Source of the DNA: Roseiarcus sp963732155
Lineage (GTDB): Bacteria; Pseudomonadota; Alphaproteobacteria; Rhizobiales; Beijerinckiaceae
Direction: 5' to 3'
Length of the DNA: 64,000 nt
NCBI GenBank assembly: GCA_963732155.1
Contig: CAVSYB010000007.1
Location: 356,260-420,259 of the forward strand
Notes under the pieces: model-generated
The model's database searches: none
Seen by the model: only the letters and a program-made list of their open reading frames with translations
What the model was told of the DNA's origin: nothing
Shown: one piece after another, positions 33,714-44,596 of the stretch
Layout: each line of letters opens with the position of its first letter
Numbering within the stretch: the stretch's first letter is position 1
Made by a program: the position numbers and the translations under genes

Positions 33714-34307
33714 ATGAATCTCAATTCGCGCCTTTTCGATCGAATTCGGGTGAAGTCCGCGCCGCGGGCCGCCGACCCCGTCGCCGCGCCTTGCAATCAC
33801 CCGGGATGCAAGGCCGACGGCGTTTTTCGCGCGCCGATGGGTCGCGAACGCGAAGGCGAGTATTTCTGCTTCTGCATCGACCATGTCCGGCAATATAACG
33901 CCGCCTATGATTATTTCAGAGGGATGAACGCGGACGCCCTTGCGAAATTCCAGAAGGACGACGTCGTCGGCCATCGGCCGACCTGGCCGCTGGGCGCCAA
34001 GAGGGGCGCGGGCGGCCCCCAGCATAGCGACGAGACGATCTTTGGCGAAGCCCGCATGGCGCGCCGGCGAGGAACCGGGCGCAGCGGCCAATATCGGCAT
34101 GAGCCGCGCTACAACGCCGTGGCGCTGAAGGCGCTCGCCGCCCTTGAGCTCGATGCGCGCGCCAACGAGGCGATCATCAAGGCCCGCTACAAGGAGCTGG
34201 TGAAACGCCACCATCCCGACGCCAACGGCGGCGACCGGTCGTCGGAAGAAAAATTGCGCGAGATCATCCAGGCCTATAATTACCTGAGGGCCAACAAGCT
34301 GGTCTGA
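33714..34307 (+). CDS. J-domain (DnaJ-like) protein
   Basis: A 197-residue protein with a C-terminal J domain (about 130-190) carrying the HPD motif in KRHHPDANGGD. The N-terminal part has cysteines in CNHPGCKADGVF and YFCFCIDHVRQYN, a possible metal site, plus a linker. This architecture is conserved next to bolA and cobS in Rhizobiales. It should stimulate Hsp70 (DnaK) ATPase; the client is unknown. The ATG at 33714 (MNLNSRLFDRI) is preferred to upstream starts, since homology begins there. Confidence 0.9.
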   Translation: MNLNSRLFDRIRVKSAPRAADPVAAPCNHPGCKADGVFRAPMGREREGEYFCFCIDHVRQYNAAYDYFRGMNADALAKFQKDDVVGHRPTWPLGAKRGAGGPQHSDETIFGEARMARRRGTGRSGQYRHEPRYNAVALKALAALELDARANEAIIKARYKELVKRHHPDANGGDRSSEEKLREIIQAYNYLRANKLV

Positions 34308-34437
34308 GACCAAAGGCCGGTTCGATCCGGGCGATCCGACCATCGTTCGCCGCCGACGGCCGCCGGCCTTTCGCCGCAACGGGATGTCCCTATAATGCTT
34401 TAGCCCGCCACGGGCGTCCGGCGGGGACGGAGGATTG

Positions 34438-35451
34438 ATGAAAGTCGCGATGTCGCAACCCCAGTCCGCAGCGGCCGACGCTGTCCCCGGCGTGCCTGAT
34501 GCGCGCATATCGGTGCGAAAGCTGTTCGGCATCGATTCGGATATGGAGGCTCCCGCCTATTCCACGCCCGACGAGCACGTGCCCGATCTGGACCCCGACT
34601 ATCTGTTCGACCGCGACACCACCCTCGCCATTCTCGCGGGCTTCGCCTTCAACCGGCGCGTCATGATCACCGGCTATCACGGCACCGGCAAATCGACCCA
34701 TATCGAGCAGGTCGCCGCGCGGCTCAACTGGCCGCTGGTGCGCGTCAATCTGGACAGCCACGTCTCGCGCATCGATCTGGTCGGCAAGGATGCGATCGTG
34801 CTCAAGGAGGGCAAGCAGGTCACCGAATTCCGGGACGGCATTCTGCCCTGGGCGATCCAGAGCAACATCGCATTGTGCTTTGACGAATATGACGCCGGCC
34901 GCCCGGACGTGATGTTCGTCATTCAGCGGGTGCTGGAGGTTTCCGGCCGTCTGACGCTGCTCGACCAGCGCCGCGTCATCCGCCCGCATCCGGCGTTCCG
35001 GCTGTTCGCCACCGCCAACACGGTCGGCCTTGGCGACACCTCCGGGCTCTATCACGGCACGCAGCAGATCAACCAGGGCCAGATGGACCGCTGGTCGATC
35101 GTCGCGACGCTGAACTATTTGCCGCACGACAAGGAGGTCGACATCGTGCTCGCCAAGGCGCCGCACTATCGCGGGCGCAAGGAGGGGCGCGACATCGTCA
35201 ACAAGATGGTGCGCGTCGCCGACCTCACCCGCAACGCGTTCATCAACGGCGATCTGTCGACCGTCATGTCGCCGCGCACGGTGATCACCTGGGCGGAAAA
35301 CGCCGACATCTTCAGGGACATCGGCTTCGCCTTCCGCCTCACCTTCCTCAACAAGTGCGACGAACTCGAGCGAACTTTGGTCGCCGAATTCTATCAGCGC
35401 TGCTTCGGCCAGGAATTGCCGGAGAGCGCGCTGAACGTGGCGTTGAGCTGA
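34438..35451 (+). CDS. cobS: aerobic cobaltochelatase subunit CobS
   Basis: A 337-residue AAA+ ATPase (MoxR-like) that, with CobT and CobN, inserts cobalt into hydrogenobyrinate diamide in aerobic cobalamin synthesis. The N-terminal part has ISVRKLFGIDSDMEAP. Walker A is ITGYHGTGKSTHIEQ, Walker B is NIALCFDEYDAGRPD, and sensor 1 is RLFATANTVGLGD. GGAGG lies 5-9 bases before ATG 34438. An ATG 12 bases further on is also possible. cobT follows after an FMN-reductase gene. CobN is not in the window. Confidence 0.95.
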   Translation: MKVAMSQPQSAAADAVPGVPDARISVRKLFGIDSDMEAPAYSTPDEHVPDLDPDYLFDRDTTLAILAGFAFNRRVMITGYHGTGKSTHIEQVAARLNWPLVRVNLDSHVSRIDLVGKDAIVLKEGKQVTEFRDGILPWAIQSNIALCFDEYDAGRPDVMFVIQRVLEVSGRLTLLDQRRVIRPHPAFRLFATANTVGLGDTSGLYHGTQQINQGQMDRWSIVATLNYLPHDKEVDIVLAKAPHYRGRKEGRDIVNKMVRVADLTRNAFINGDLSTVMSPRTVITWAENADIFRDIGFAFRLTFLNKCDELERTLVAEFYQRCFGQELPESALNVALS

Positions 35452-35473
35452 AGGGCGCCGGTCCCCCGCGCCG

Positions 35474-36007
35474 ATGCGACTTCTCGCCCTTTCCGGCAGC
35501 TTGCGGCGCGCTTCGACCAACACGGCGGCGCTGGAGGCGCTGCGCCGGCTCGCTCCCGCCGGCGTCGAGATCGCGCTCTATCGCGATCTTGCCGCGCTGC
35601 CCCATTTCAATCCTGACGACGACGGCGAGACGCCGCCGCAGGTCGTGGTCGCGTTGCGGAGGTTGGTTGGATCCAGCGACGGCCTGCTCATCGCGGCGCC
35701 CGAATACGCCCATGGCGTGCCGGGCGCTTTGAAGAACGCGCTGGACTGGCTGGTGGCGAGCGTCGAATTCCCCGGCAAACCCGTCGCGCTGATCCATACG
35801 GCGCCGCGGGCGCACCATGCGCAGTCGGCCTTACGCGAAATACTGGCGACCATGTCGGCTCGCTTGGTCCCCGAAGCCTTCGTTGTCCTGCCTCTGACAG
35901 GACAGGACGTCGACGCCGGTCGCGTCGCCGCCGATCCTGCGCTCGCAGAAGCGCTGCGCGCCGGGCTCGATTGCTTTATCGAAGCGATCCAGGGTGACGC
36001 GGGCTAG
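35474..36007 (+). CDS. NADPH-dependent FMN reductase (flavodoxin-like)
   Basis: A 177-residue flavodoxin-fold reductase. The FMN phosphate-binding loop is LALSGSLRRASTNTAALEAL, and the second flavin contact is LIAAPEYAHGVPGALKNALDW, the PEYxxxxPGxLKNxxDW motif of the FMN_red family. It lies 22 bases after cobS and 65 bases before cobT, so it is probably in their operon. One idea is that it supplies reduced flavin for reduction of cob(II)yrinate. That is inference, since similar enzymes serve azo dye, quinone or chromate reduction. Confidence 0.87.
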   Translation: MRLLALSGSLRRASTNTAALEALRRLAPAGVEIALYRDLAALPHFNPDDDGETPPQVVVALRRLVGSSDGLLIAAPEYAHGVPGALKNALDWLVASVEFPGKPVALIHTAPRAHHAQSALREILATMSARLVPEAFVVLPLTGQDVDAGRVAADPALAEALRAGLDCFIEAIQGDAG

Positions 36008-36072
36008 GTCGGTCGCCTATATATTGTGGAACCGGCGGCTTTACGGTCGCCCCGCACGACAGCGAAAGCCCG

Positions 36073-38010
36073 ATGCCGCCCCTCGACGTCAAAATGCCCA
36101 CCAACCGCAAGCCGGCCGGCAAGGCGGAAACGCCAAACGAGCCGTTCAAGCGGGCGATCGCTTCGTGCGCCCGGGCGATGTCGCGTCATCCCGAACTGGA
36201 AATCACCTTCGCCGCCGACAAGCCCTCGTTGGTGGCCGGCCCGGAGGGCGCCAGGGCGCGCCTGCCCGAGCCGCCGCGCAAGCCGAGCCCGCTCGACGCG
36301 GCGATTCTGCGCGGCCTCGCCAATTCCATGGCGCTGCGGCTGGCCTGCCACGACGAGGGCGTTCATCGCCGCTTTGCGCCGGAGAACCCGGCGGCGCGCG
36401 CGCTGTTCGACTCGGTGGAGCAGGCGCGGGTCGAGGCGATCGGGTCGCGCCGGATGGAGGGCGTCGCCTCGAATCTGACCGCCATGCTCGACGACCGCTT
36501 TCATCGCGGACCCTACGCCGAAGTCACCGAGCGCGCCGACGCGCCGCTCGACGACGCCGTGGCGATGATGGTGCGCGAGCGCCTGACTGGCCTCGGGCCG
36601 CCGGCGGCCGCCCGGCGCATCGTCGATCTCTGGCGCCCCTATGTCGAAGAAAAGGCCGGCGGCCAGCTCGATCGCCTCGACGCGTCGATCCTCGATCAGC
36701 GCGCCTTCGCCCGATCGATCCACAAGCTGCTCGCCTCTCTCGACATGGCCTCCGATTCGCTCGCCGATACGGACGAGGAAGAGGACCAGTCGGGCGACGA
36801 CTCGCCTCCCGAGGACGCCGACGCGACCGACGGCGAGAGCCAGGAGGAGCAGTCGCGCGACAAGATGGAGATGGAGGCTGCCGAGGATTCGGCCGACGAA
36901 GTCGACGAAGGGGCGATGGAGGCGGCCGACGCGCCGTCCGGCGAATTTCCCGACGAGGCGGAGGCGGGCGAGGCCGACGAGGCCGCCGAGAACAAGCCTT
37001 CGCCGCCCTCCGGCAACGAGCGTCGGGGGCCCGACTACAAGGCTTTCACCACCCGCTTCGACGAGACCATCGGCGCGGAGGAGCTTTGCGAACCCGAGGA
37101 ATTGCAACGTCTGCGCGACTATCTCGACAAGCAGCTGCAGAACCTCTCCAGCGTCGTCGCCCGCCTCGCCAACCGGTTGCAGCGGCGGCTGATGGCGCAG
37201 CAGAATCGCGCCTGGGAGTTTGACCTCGAAGAGGGCATGCTCGACCCGGCGCGGCTGTCGCGCGTGATCATCGATCCGCAGCAGCCGCTGTCGTTCAAGG
37301 CCGAAAAGGACATGGATTTTCGCGACACGGTGGTCACGCTGTTGATCGACAATTCCGGCTCGATGCGCGGGCGGCCGATCACCGTGGCCGCGACATGCGC
37401 CGACATCCTGGCGCGCACGCTGGAGCGCTGCGGCGTCAAGGTCGAGATACTCGGCTTCACGACGCGCGCCTGGAAGGGCGGACAATCTCGCGAGGCCTGG
37501 CTGCAAGCGGGCAAGCCGCCGGCGCCGGGACGGCTCAATGATCTGCGCCACATCATCTACAAGAGCGCCGACGCGCCGTGGCGCCGCGCGCGCAAAAATC
37601 TCGGCCTGATGATGCGCGAGGGCCTGCTGAAGGAAAATATCGACGGCGAGGCGCTGGATTGGGCGCATCAGCGCCTGCTCGGGCGCCCCGAGCAGCGACG
37701 CATCTTGATGATGATTTCGGACGGCGCGCCGGTCGACGATTCCACTTTGTCGGTCAATTCCGGCAACTATCTCGAACGCCATCTGCGCTACGTCATCGAG
37801 GAAATCGAGACGCGATCGCCGGTCGAGCTGATCGCCATCGGCATCGGGCACGACGTGACGCGCTATTATCGCCGTGCGGTGACGATCGTCGACGCCGAGG
37901 AGCTCGGCGGCGCGATGACCGAAAAGCTCGCCGAGCTGTTCGATGAGTCGGCGGCGCGCTACGCGCCGGAAAGCCGGGCGCCGGCGCGCGGCAAGAAGCG
38001 GGCGGCGTAA
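36073..38010 (+). CDS. cobT: aerobic cobaltochelatase subunit CobT
   Basis: A 645-residue partner of CobS. The N-terminal half (about 1-210) is helical. The middle (about 225-325) is a highly acidic Asp/Glu-rich linker, as in CobT and BchD. The C-terminal half (about 400-630) is a von Willebrand type A domain with a MIDAS motif LLIDNSGSMRGRP and a later SDGAPVDDST. CobS and CobT form the ATPase rings that drive cobalt insertion by CobN. Length is normal for Rhizobiales CobT. It converges on rpmB. Confidence 0.95.
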   Translation: MPPLDVKMPTNRKPAGKAETPNEPFKRAIASCARAMSRHPELEITFAADKPSLVAGPEGARARLPEPPRKPSPLDAAILRGLANSMALRLACHDEGVHRRFAPENPAARALFDSVEQARVEAIGSRRMEGVASNLTAMLDDRFHRGPYAEVTERADAPLDDAVAMMVRERLTGLGPPAAARRIVDLWRPYVEEKAGGQLDRLDASILDQRAFARSIHKLLASLDMASDSLADTDEEEDQSGDDSPPEDADATDGESQEEQSRDKMEMEAAEDSADEVDEGAMEAADAPSGEFPDEAEAGEADEAAENKPSPPSGNERRGPDYKAFTTRFDETIGAEELCEPEELQRLRDYLDKQLQNLSSVVARLANRLQRRLMAQQNRAWEFDLEEGMLDPARLSRVIIDPQQPLSFKAEKDMDFRDTVVTLLIDNSGSMRGRPITVAATCADILARTLERCGVKVEILGFTTRAWKGGQSREAWLQAGKPPAPGRLNDLRHIIYKSADAPWRRARKNLGLMMREGLLKENIDGEALDWAHQRLLGRPEQRRILMMISDGAPVDDSTLSVNSGNYLERHLRYVIEEIETRSPVELIAIGIGHDVTRYYRRAVTIVDAEELGGAMTEKLAELFDESAARYAPESRAPARGKKRAA

Positions 38011-38025
38011 GCGCCTTGGAGAGGT

Positions 38026-38322
38026 TCAGGCCGCCGCCGCTTCGGCGAGCTTCTTCTTGATTTCGCGCTTCAGTTCGATCGCGCCCTGCGACAGTTCGTG
38101 GTCATGGGCCTTGATCAGATAGGCGTCGAGGCCGCCGCGATGCTCGACCGAACGCAGGGCCGCCGCCGCCACGCGCAGGCGCACCGAACGCGCCAGCGTG
38201 TCGGAAATCAGCGTCACGTTGCACAGGTTCGGCAAGAAGCGCGTGCGCGTCTTACGATTGGAATGACTGACCTTGTTGCCGGCCTGAACAGCCTTGCCGG
38301 TCAATTCGCAACGGCGTGACAT
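38026..38322 (-). CDS. rpmB: 50S ribosomal protein L28
   Basis: A 98-residue L28, recognised by MSRRCELTGKAVQAGNKVSHS and the SNRKTRTRFLPNL motif. It is of the longer alphaproteobacterial type, with a C-terminal helix IELKREIKKKLAEAAAA. A strong sigma-70-type promoter lies about 115 bases upstream on the same strand. It is convergent with cobT. Confidence 0.97.
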   Translation of the reverse strand: MSRRCELTGKAVQAGNKVSHSNRKTRTRFLPNLCNVTLISDTLARSVRLRVAAAALRSVEHRGGLDAYLIKAHDHELSQGAIELKREIKKKLAEAAAA

Positions 38323-38438
38323 AGCGCGACTTCCCCTGAACGAAACGGGATTTGGACGCCCGACCGACCAACGCCAAAAGCGAACGCCCTGTGCAGCGTC
38401 CCGGCGATCAAACCCGTCGTGGCTTGTTGGAGCGGCGC

Positions 38439-38467
38439 TCTATAGTGGAAGGGTCTGGAGGCGTCAA
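38439..38467 (-). promoter_or_regulatory. sigma-70-type promoter for rpmB
   Basis: Read on the minus strand: -35 TTGACG (38467-38462), a 17-base spacer, and -10 TATAGA (38444-38439). The near-consensus boxes and exact spacing, facing rpmB, support it. The leader would be about 110 bases. Confidence 0.65.
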
Positions 38468-38500
38468 GCGTGGGGCTTGCGGCGCAACGGAGAGGCTGTG

Positions 38501-39205
38501 ATGACTGACGGAGGGCCGCTCGAGGGGGATGACGTGCTGGCCCGCCTGCGCCGGCTTCGCGAAGCGATCGACCGGCGCGCCGCCGATTGCGGGCGCGATC
38601 CGGCTTCGGTGCGGCTGATCGCGGTATCGAAGACCTTTTCCGCCGACGACGTCTGGCCGACCATCGCGCGCGGCGACCAGCGCCTTTTTGGCGAGAACCG
38701 CGTGCAGGAGGCGCAAGCCAAATGGCGCGATTTGCGCAGCCGCGCCGCCGCAATGGGCAAGACGATCGAGCTTCACCTGATCGGCCCGTTGCAAAGCAAC
38801 AAGGCGCGCGAGGCGGTCGAAACCTTCGAAGTCATCCAGACCGTCGATCGCGAAAAGATCGCCGCCGCCCTCGCCGAAGCGCTGGCGAAGACCGCCAAGG
38901 CGCCGCGCCTGTTCGTGCAGGTCAATACCGGCGCCGAGCCGCAGAAGGCGGGGGTGGCCCCGCGGGACGCCGACGCCTTCATCGCGCTGTGCCGCGAAAA
39001 ATACCGGCTGGAGATCGCCGGACTGATGTGCATCCCGCCGATCGGCGAACAGGCCTCGCCGCATTTCGCGCTGCTCGGCGCCATCGCGCGACGCTGCGGC
39101 GTCGCCGAGCTGTCGATGGGCATGAGCGCCGACTGGGAGCTCGCGGTGCCGCTCGGCGCGACCTATGTGCGCATCGGCAGCGCGATCTTCGGCGCGCGCG
39201 GCTGA
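38501..39205 (+). CDS. YggS/PROSC-type pyridoxal phosphate homeostasis protein
   Basis: A 234-residue protein in the alanine racemase-like TIM-barrel fold. It keeps the PLP-lysine strand LIAVSKTFSADDV and the FGENRVQEAQAKW motif. Later come HLIGPLQSNKAREA, FVQVNTGAEPQKAGV, and LSMGMSADWELAVPLGATYV for phosphate binding. Family members bind PLP and keep its free level and amino-acid pools balanced. ATG 38501 has GGAGAGG upstream; the long open frame before it lacks homology. It is divergent from rpmB and converges on a YkuD gene. Confidence 0.92.
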   Translation: MTDGGPLEGDDVLARLRRLREAIDRRAADCGRDPASVRLIAVSKTFSADDVWPTIARGDQRLFGENRVQEAQAKWRDLRSRAAAMGKTIELHLIGPLQSNKAREAVETFEVIQTVDREKIAAALAEALAKTAKAPRLFVQVNTGAEPQKAGVAPRDADAFIALCREKYRLEIAGLMCIPPIGEQASPHFALLGAIARRCGVAELSMGMSADWELAVPLGATYVRIGSAIFGARG

Positions 39206-39213
39206 CCCGCGCC

Positions 39214-39744
39214 TCAGCCGATCGTCATCACCGCGCCTCTGGCGAGCCGCGGCGCCAGCCGGCGCATGTCGGCGGCGCGGATCGCCACGCAGCCCGCGGT
39301 CGGGCTCAGGCCGGGACGCCCGATATGGAAGAAGATCGCGCTACCCGCGCCGTTGCGCCGCCGCGTGAAATTATAGTCGAGCACGAAAGTCAGGTCGTAG
39401 AGGCCGTCGTCGCGCCACATGGAATCGCAGGCGAGCCCGAACGGCAGCCGCACCGGCCGGTTGTAGGCGGGGCTGCGCGGGTCCTCGCACCAGCCGGCGT
39501 CGCGCCGCAGCGCGCGCATCGGCGCGCCGCCAGCGGGCGGCCGCGGGCGGTCGGGGCGGTAAAAGGCCCACAGCAGGCGGAAGCGGCCGGCCGGCGTGCC
39601 GCCGTCGCCCTCGCGCTTGCGCCGGACGATCCCGGCCGGCCCGAGCGCGCAGGGAATGCGAAAACTTCCGGTCGTCAGCCAGCCGCGCGCGCGGTCGCCG
39701 GCCGCGGCGCGGACGCGGAGGGTGGCGAGCAGGCGAAGATTCAA
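39214..39744 (-). CDS. L,D-transpeptidase family protein (YkuD domain)
   Basis: A 176-residue YkuD-type protein without a clear signal peptide. The active-site motif is FFHIGRPGLSPTAGCVAI (H-x14-S/T-x-G-C), where Cys is the nucleophile. Upstream it has GIVRRKREGDGGTPAGRFRL and YNRPVRLPF. Single-domain cytosolic-looking YkuD proteins like this are common in Rhizobiales; the start may hide an export signal further upstream, but none is seen. It could cross-link peptidoglycan if exported. It is divergent from uvrB. Confidence 0.85.
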   Translation of the reverse strand: MNLRLLATLRVRAAAGDRARGWLTTGSFRIPCALGPAGIVRRKREGDGGTPAGRFRLLWAFYRPDRPRPPAGGAPMRALRRDAGWCEDPRSPAYNRPVRLPFGLACDSMWRDDGLYDLTFVLDYNFTRRRNGAGSAIFFHIGRPGLSPTAGCVAIRAADMRRLAPRLARGAVMTIG

Positions 39745-39879
39745 CGGCGGCGCTCCGGATGCCGGTCAATATCCGACGATCGCCTGAAATCCGCGCCCGC
39801 CGCAAGCCGCCGCGGATGCGCCGCTGGTCGCTCGCCGGCCGCCCTTCCCTCCCAGCGCGTTCCCCCCCATATTGGCGCC

Positions 39880-42390
<2,511 letters not shown>

Positions 42391-42421
42391 CGCGCGCGAT
42401 GGGGCGATCGGGGAGAGCAGA

Positions 42422-42598
42422 ATGAATGGAAGCCGCTATTACGGCGTTCGCGTGGAAGGGGCCAAATACGGCGTCGGCTTCGGCTCGGCGCTCGCCATCG
42501 CGATCTCCTATACCAACAATCACTCGATAGTCTGGGCGATCATCGACGGAATTCTCGGTTGGATTTACGTCATCTATTTCGCGCTTTTTCGAAGCTAG
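42422..42598 (+). CDS. small conserved membrane protein (58 residues)
   Basis: A 58-residue protein that begins MNGSRYYGVRVEGAKYGVGF and has one or two hydrophobic segments: GSALAIAISYTNNHSIVWAI and DGILGWIYVIYFAL. The pattern YGVGFGxALAxAISYTxNxSxxWAIIxGILxWxYVIYxA recurs in short uncharacterised bacterial proteins. GGGGAGAG is upstream. It lies 31 bases after uvrB and may share its transcript. No function is known. Confidence 0.7.
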   Translation: MNGSRYYGVRVEGAKYGVGFGSALAIAISYTNNHSIVWAIIDGILGWIYVIYFALFRS

Positions 42599-42692
42599 AG
42601 GCGAGGGCTCGCGAACGAACGCGCCCGGCGACGGATCGCCGCACCCTCCGCCATTCCGATCTGCTCCCGCGCAACTCATCAAAGGACAAACG

Positions 42693-43427
42693 ATGATCGA
42701 TCTCCATTACTGGCCGACGCCGAACGGCAAGAAGGTCACGATATTGCTCGAAGAACTGGGCATGCCGTACAACGTCATTCCCTGCAACATCGGCAAGGGC
42801 GATCAGTTCAAGGCTGAATTCCTCAAGATCGGCCCCAACAACCGCATGCCGGCGATCGTCGACCATGCGCCCGCCGACGGCGGGCCGCCGCTCGGCGTGT
42901 TCGAATCGGGCGCGATCATGATGTATCTCGCCGAGAAGGCCGGCCTGTTCTATCCGCAGGCGCTGCGTCGGCGTTATGAAGTGAACCAGTGGGTGATCTG
43001 GCAGATGGCCAACCAGGGGCCGAAGCTCGGCGAGTGCGGCCATTTCCTGCGGCTCGGCGACAAGCAGGGCGACCAGTCCTATGCGGTGCGGCGCTTCACC
43101 GACGAGGCGAACCGGCTCTACGGCGTGCTCAACAACCGGCTCTACGACCGCCGCTATCTCGCCGGCGACGAATACACGATCGCCGACATGATCTGCTATC
43201 CGTGGACCGTGAACTGGAAGGGCCAACGGCAGGACATCGAGGAGTTCAAATATTTCAAGCGCTGGTTCGACGAATTGAGCGCCCGCCCGGCGATCCGGCG
43301 CGGCCTCGCGGTGACCGCCGGCCCGAGCGAAGACGTCGAAACCCTGCCGCCGGAAGAGCAGGAGCGCCGGCGCAAGCTCCTCTACAACCAGCGCGCCCGC
43401 CCGGCGCCCGAGGGCGGGTTGCTCTAG
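42693..43427 (+). CDS. glutathione S-transferase family protein (YfcG/YghU-like)
   Basis: A 244-residue GST. The N-terminal thioredoxin-like domain (about 1-85) begins MIDLHYWPTPNGKKVTILLE. It includes the cis-Pro segment NNRMPAIVDH and the glutathione-binding VFESGAIMMYLAEK. The C-terminal helical domain (about 95-210) has the N-capping motif YTIADMICYPWT. The sequence TPNGKKV at the active-site turn is typical of the Nu-class/YfcG group, which has disulfide-bond reductase activity. It stands alone, upstream of the gene-free stretch before luxI. Confidence 0.9.
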   Translation: MIDLHYWPTPNGKKVTILLEELGMPYNVIPCNIGKGDQFKAEFLKIGPNNRMPAIVDHAPADGGPPLGVFESGAIMMYLAEKAGLFYPQALRRRYEVNQWVIWQMANQGPKLGECGHFLRLGDKQGDQSYAVRRFTDEANRLYGVLNNRLYDRRYLAGDEYTIADMICYPWTVNWKGQRQDIEEFKYFKRWFDELSARPAIRRGLAVTAGPSEDVETLPPEEQERRRKLLYNQRARPAPEGGLL

Positions 43428-43738
43428 CGCCCCCCTCGCCCCGCCCGCCGGAGCGAAGGGAAATGCTCGCGCCGCCGCAATCTTCGCCTCCATCCGGCGC
43501 CCAAACGCCGTGGCGACGTCCGGGCGCGCCGATGACCGGCGCAAGCGGCCTCCGGCGATAAGCTACGGCGCGGCCGACCGGGCGCCGCGCTCCAGAGAAA
43601 CAGGCCGGCTTGACCCCCGTCGTGAGCCGGCAATCCGCGGCGGCGTCTGGATTAATTCTCTTTATCTTCAGTCTGTCTTCCGTCCATGGTCGGCGCGATT
43701 TTAATGAAGACAAAGACAAAGGTTCAACCCTAAGTCGA

Positions 43739-43761
43739 AACTACCGGCCTCGCCTGCAGTT
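43739..43761. promoter_or_regulatory. candidate lux-box-like operator upstream of luxI
   Basis: An imperfect dyad with half-sites AACTACCGG and CCTGCAGTT (the reverse complement of the latter is AACTGCAGG), 7 of 9 positions symmetric, separated by five bases. It sits 68 bases before the luxI ATG, within normal range for LuxR-type activation. Length 23 is a little longer than the classic 18-20. Confidence 0.35.
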
Positions 43762-43787
43762 GCCGAAAGCCCCACGCAAGACAAACG

Positions 43788-43810
43788 TGGTACCCTTGCG
43801 CGGATTACCA
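43788..43810. promoter_or_regulatory. second imperfect palindrome close to luxI start
   Basis: Arms TGGTA (43788-43792) and TACCA (43806-43810) lie 19 bases before the luxI ATG. The centre is 49 bases from that of the upstream dyad. It may be a second regulator site or part of a leader structure; the arms are short, so chance is possible. Confidence 0.25.
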
Positions 43811-43829
43811 ATGCGAGCAGGCAGGCGAG

Positions 43830-44474
43830 ATGATCCGAATTGTCGACGGCCGGATGAGACATCGATACGCCGAAGAAATCGATGCGATGCACAGAATTCG
43901 CAAAAAGACATTCTTTGAGCGGCGGCGCTGGGACGTTTCGGTCGTCAACTCATGGGAGATCGACGGCTATGACGCGCTGTGCCCGCTCTATCTCATCTGC
44001 ATCAATCAGAAAGGTTTGATCGTCGGCGGTTTGCGGCTGCTGCCGACGACGGGCTTTACGATGATCAACGACACGTTTTCATCGCTGTTGCCCGACGGCA
44101 AGCGCATCGAAAGCCCGCTGATCTGGGAGTCGAGCCGCTTTTCCGTTGATCACGAGGCGGATGTCGCCATCGGCAGGAAAGGCATCAGCCGCGCCACCGC
44201 CGAGCTCGGGCTGGCGATGAACGAAATCGGCATGCAAACCGGCCTGACGCATATCGTGACGGTCTACGACGCCTTCATGCACCGCGTGCTGGGGCGCGCC
44301 GGCTGCGCGGGAAAGCCGATCGCTGCGCCGCAGAGGATCGGCGAGGTCCTCACCTACGCCGTGTTCTTCGAGGTCGGCATGGCGACGGACGCGGCGTTGC
44401 GCGCCGCTTGCGAGATCGAGGGGTCGGTTCTCGAACATCCTGCGGGCGATGCCGCGCTGAGCCGCGCCGCCTGA
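43830..44474 (+). CDS. acyl-homoserine-lactone synthase (LuxI family)
   Basis: A 214-residue autoinducer synthase that joins an acyl group (from acyl-ACP or acyl-CoA) to S-adenosylmethionine to make an N-acyl-homoserine lactone. All invariant LuxI residues are present at family positions: Arg24, Phe28, Trp34 (RIRKKTFFERRRW), Asp45, Asp48 (EIDGYDAL), Arg69 (GGLRLLP), Glu100 and Arg103 (ESSRF). The C-terminal half carries the GNAT-like acyl-chain pocket; acyl length cannot be read. luxR lies 122 bases downstream on the same strand. A second enzyme of the same superfamily is 2.2 kb away. Dyads upstream suggest autoinduction. Confidence 0.95.
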   Translation: MIRIVDGRMRHRYAEEIDAMHRIRKKTFFERRRWDVSVVNSWEIDGYDALCPLYLICINQKGLIVGGLRLLPTTGFTMINDTFSSLLPDGKRIESPLIWESSRFSVDHEADVAIGRKGISRATAELGLAMNEIGMQTGLTHIVTVYDAFMHRVLGRAGCAGKPIAAPQRIGEVLTYAVFFEVGMATDAALRAACEIEGSVLEHPAGDAALSRAA

Positions 44475-44596
44475 CGCGCCGTCCCCGCGCCCGTCCGCTG
44501 CGCGGTTGCGCTCGCCCGCCCGATTCGGCTAGTGTCCAATCGCGCAAAATCGCGGGGAATGCGTAGCGATCGCGTCGCGCGAGCGGGTGGCGGCCG

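Larger units (their letters stand above)
43428..43829. other. 402-base gene-free region upstream of luxI
   Basis: I see no coding signal here. The half nearer luxI (from about 43640) is more AT-rich than the surroundings and contains two 23-base imperfect palindromes (43739-43761 and 43788-43810) listed separately. It is the likely control region for the acyl-homoserine-lactone synthase gene. Confidence 0.6.

Noticed and set aside
38587..39879. Upstream extension of the uvrB frame across the YggS-type and YkuD genes
   Set aside because: It overlaps two conserved genes in other frames, and its translation has no homology. ATG 39880 gives a normal UvrB.
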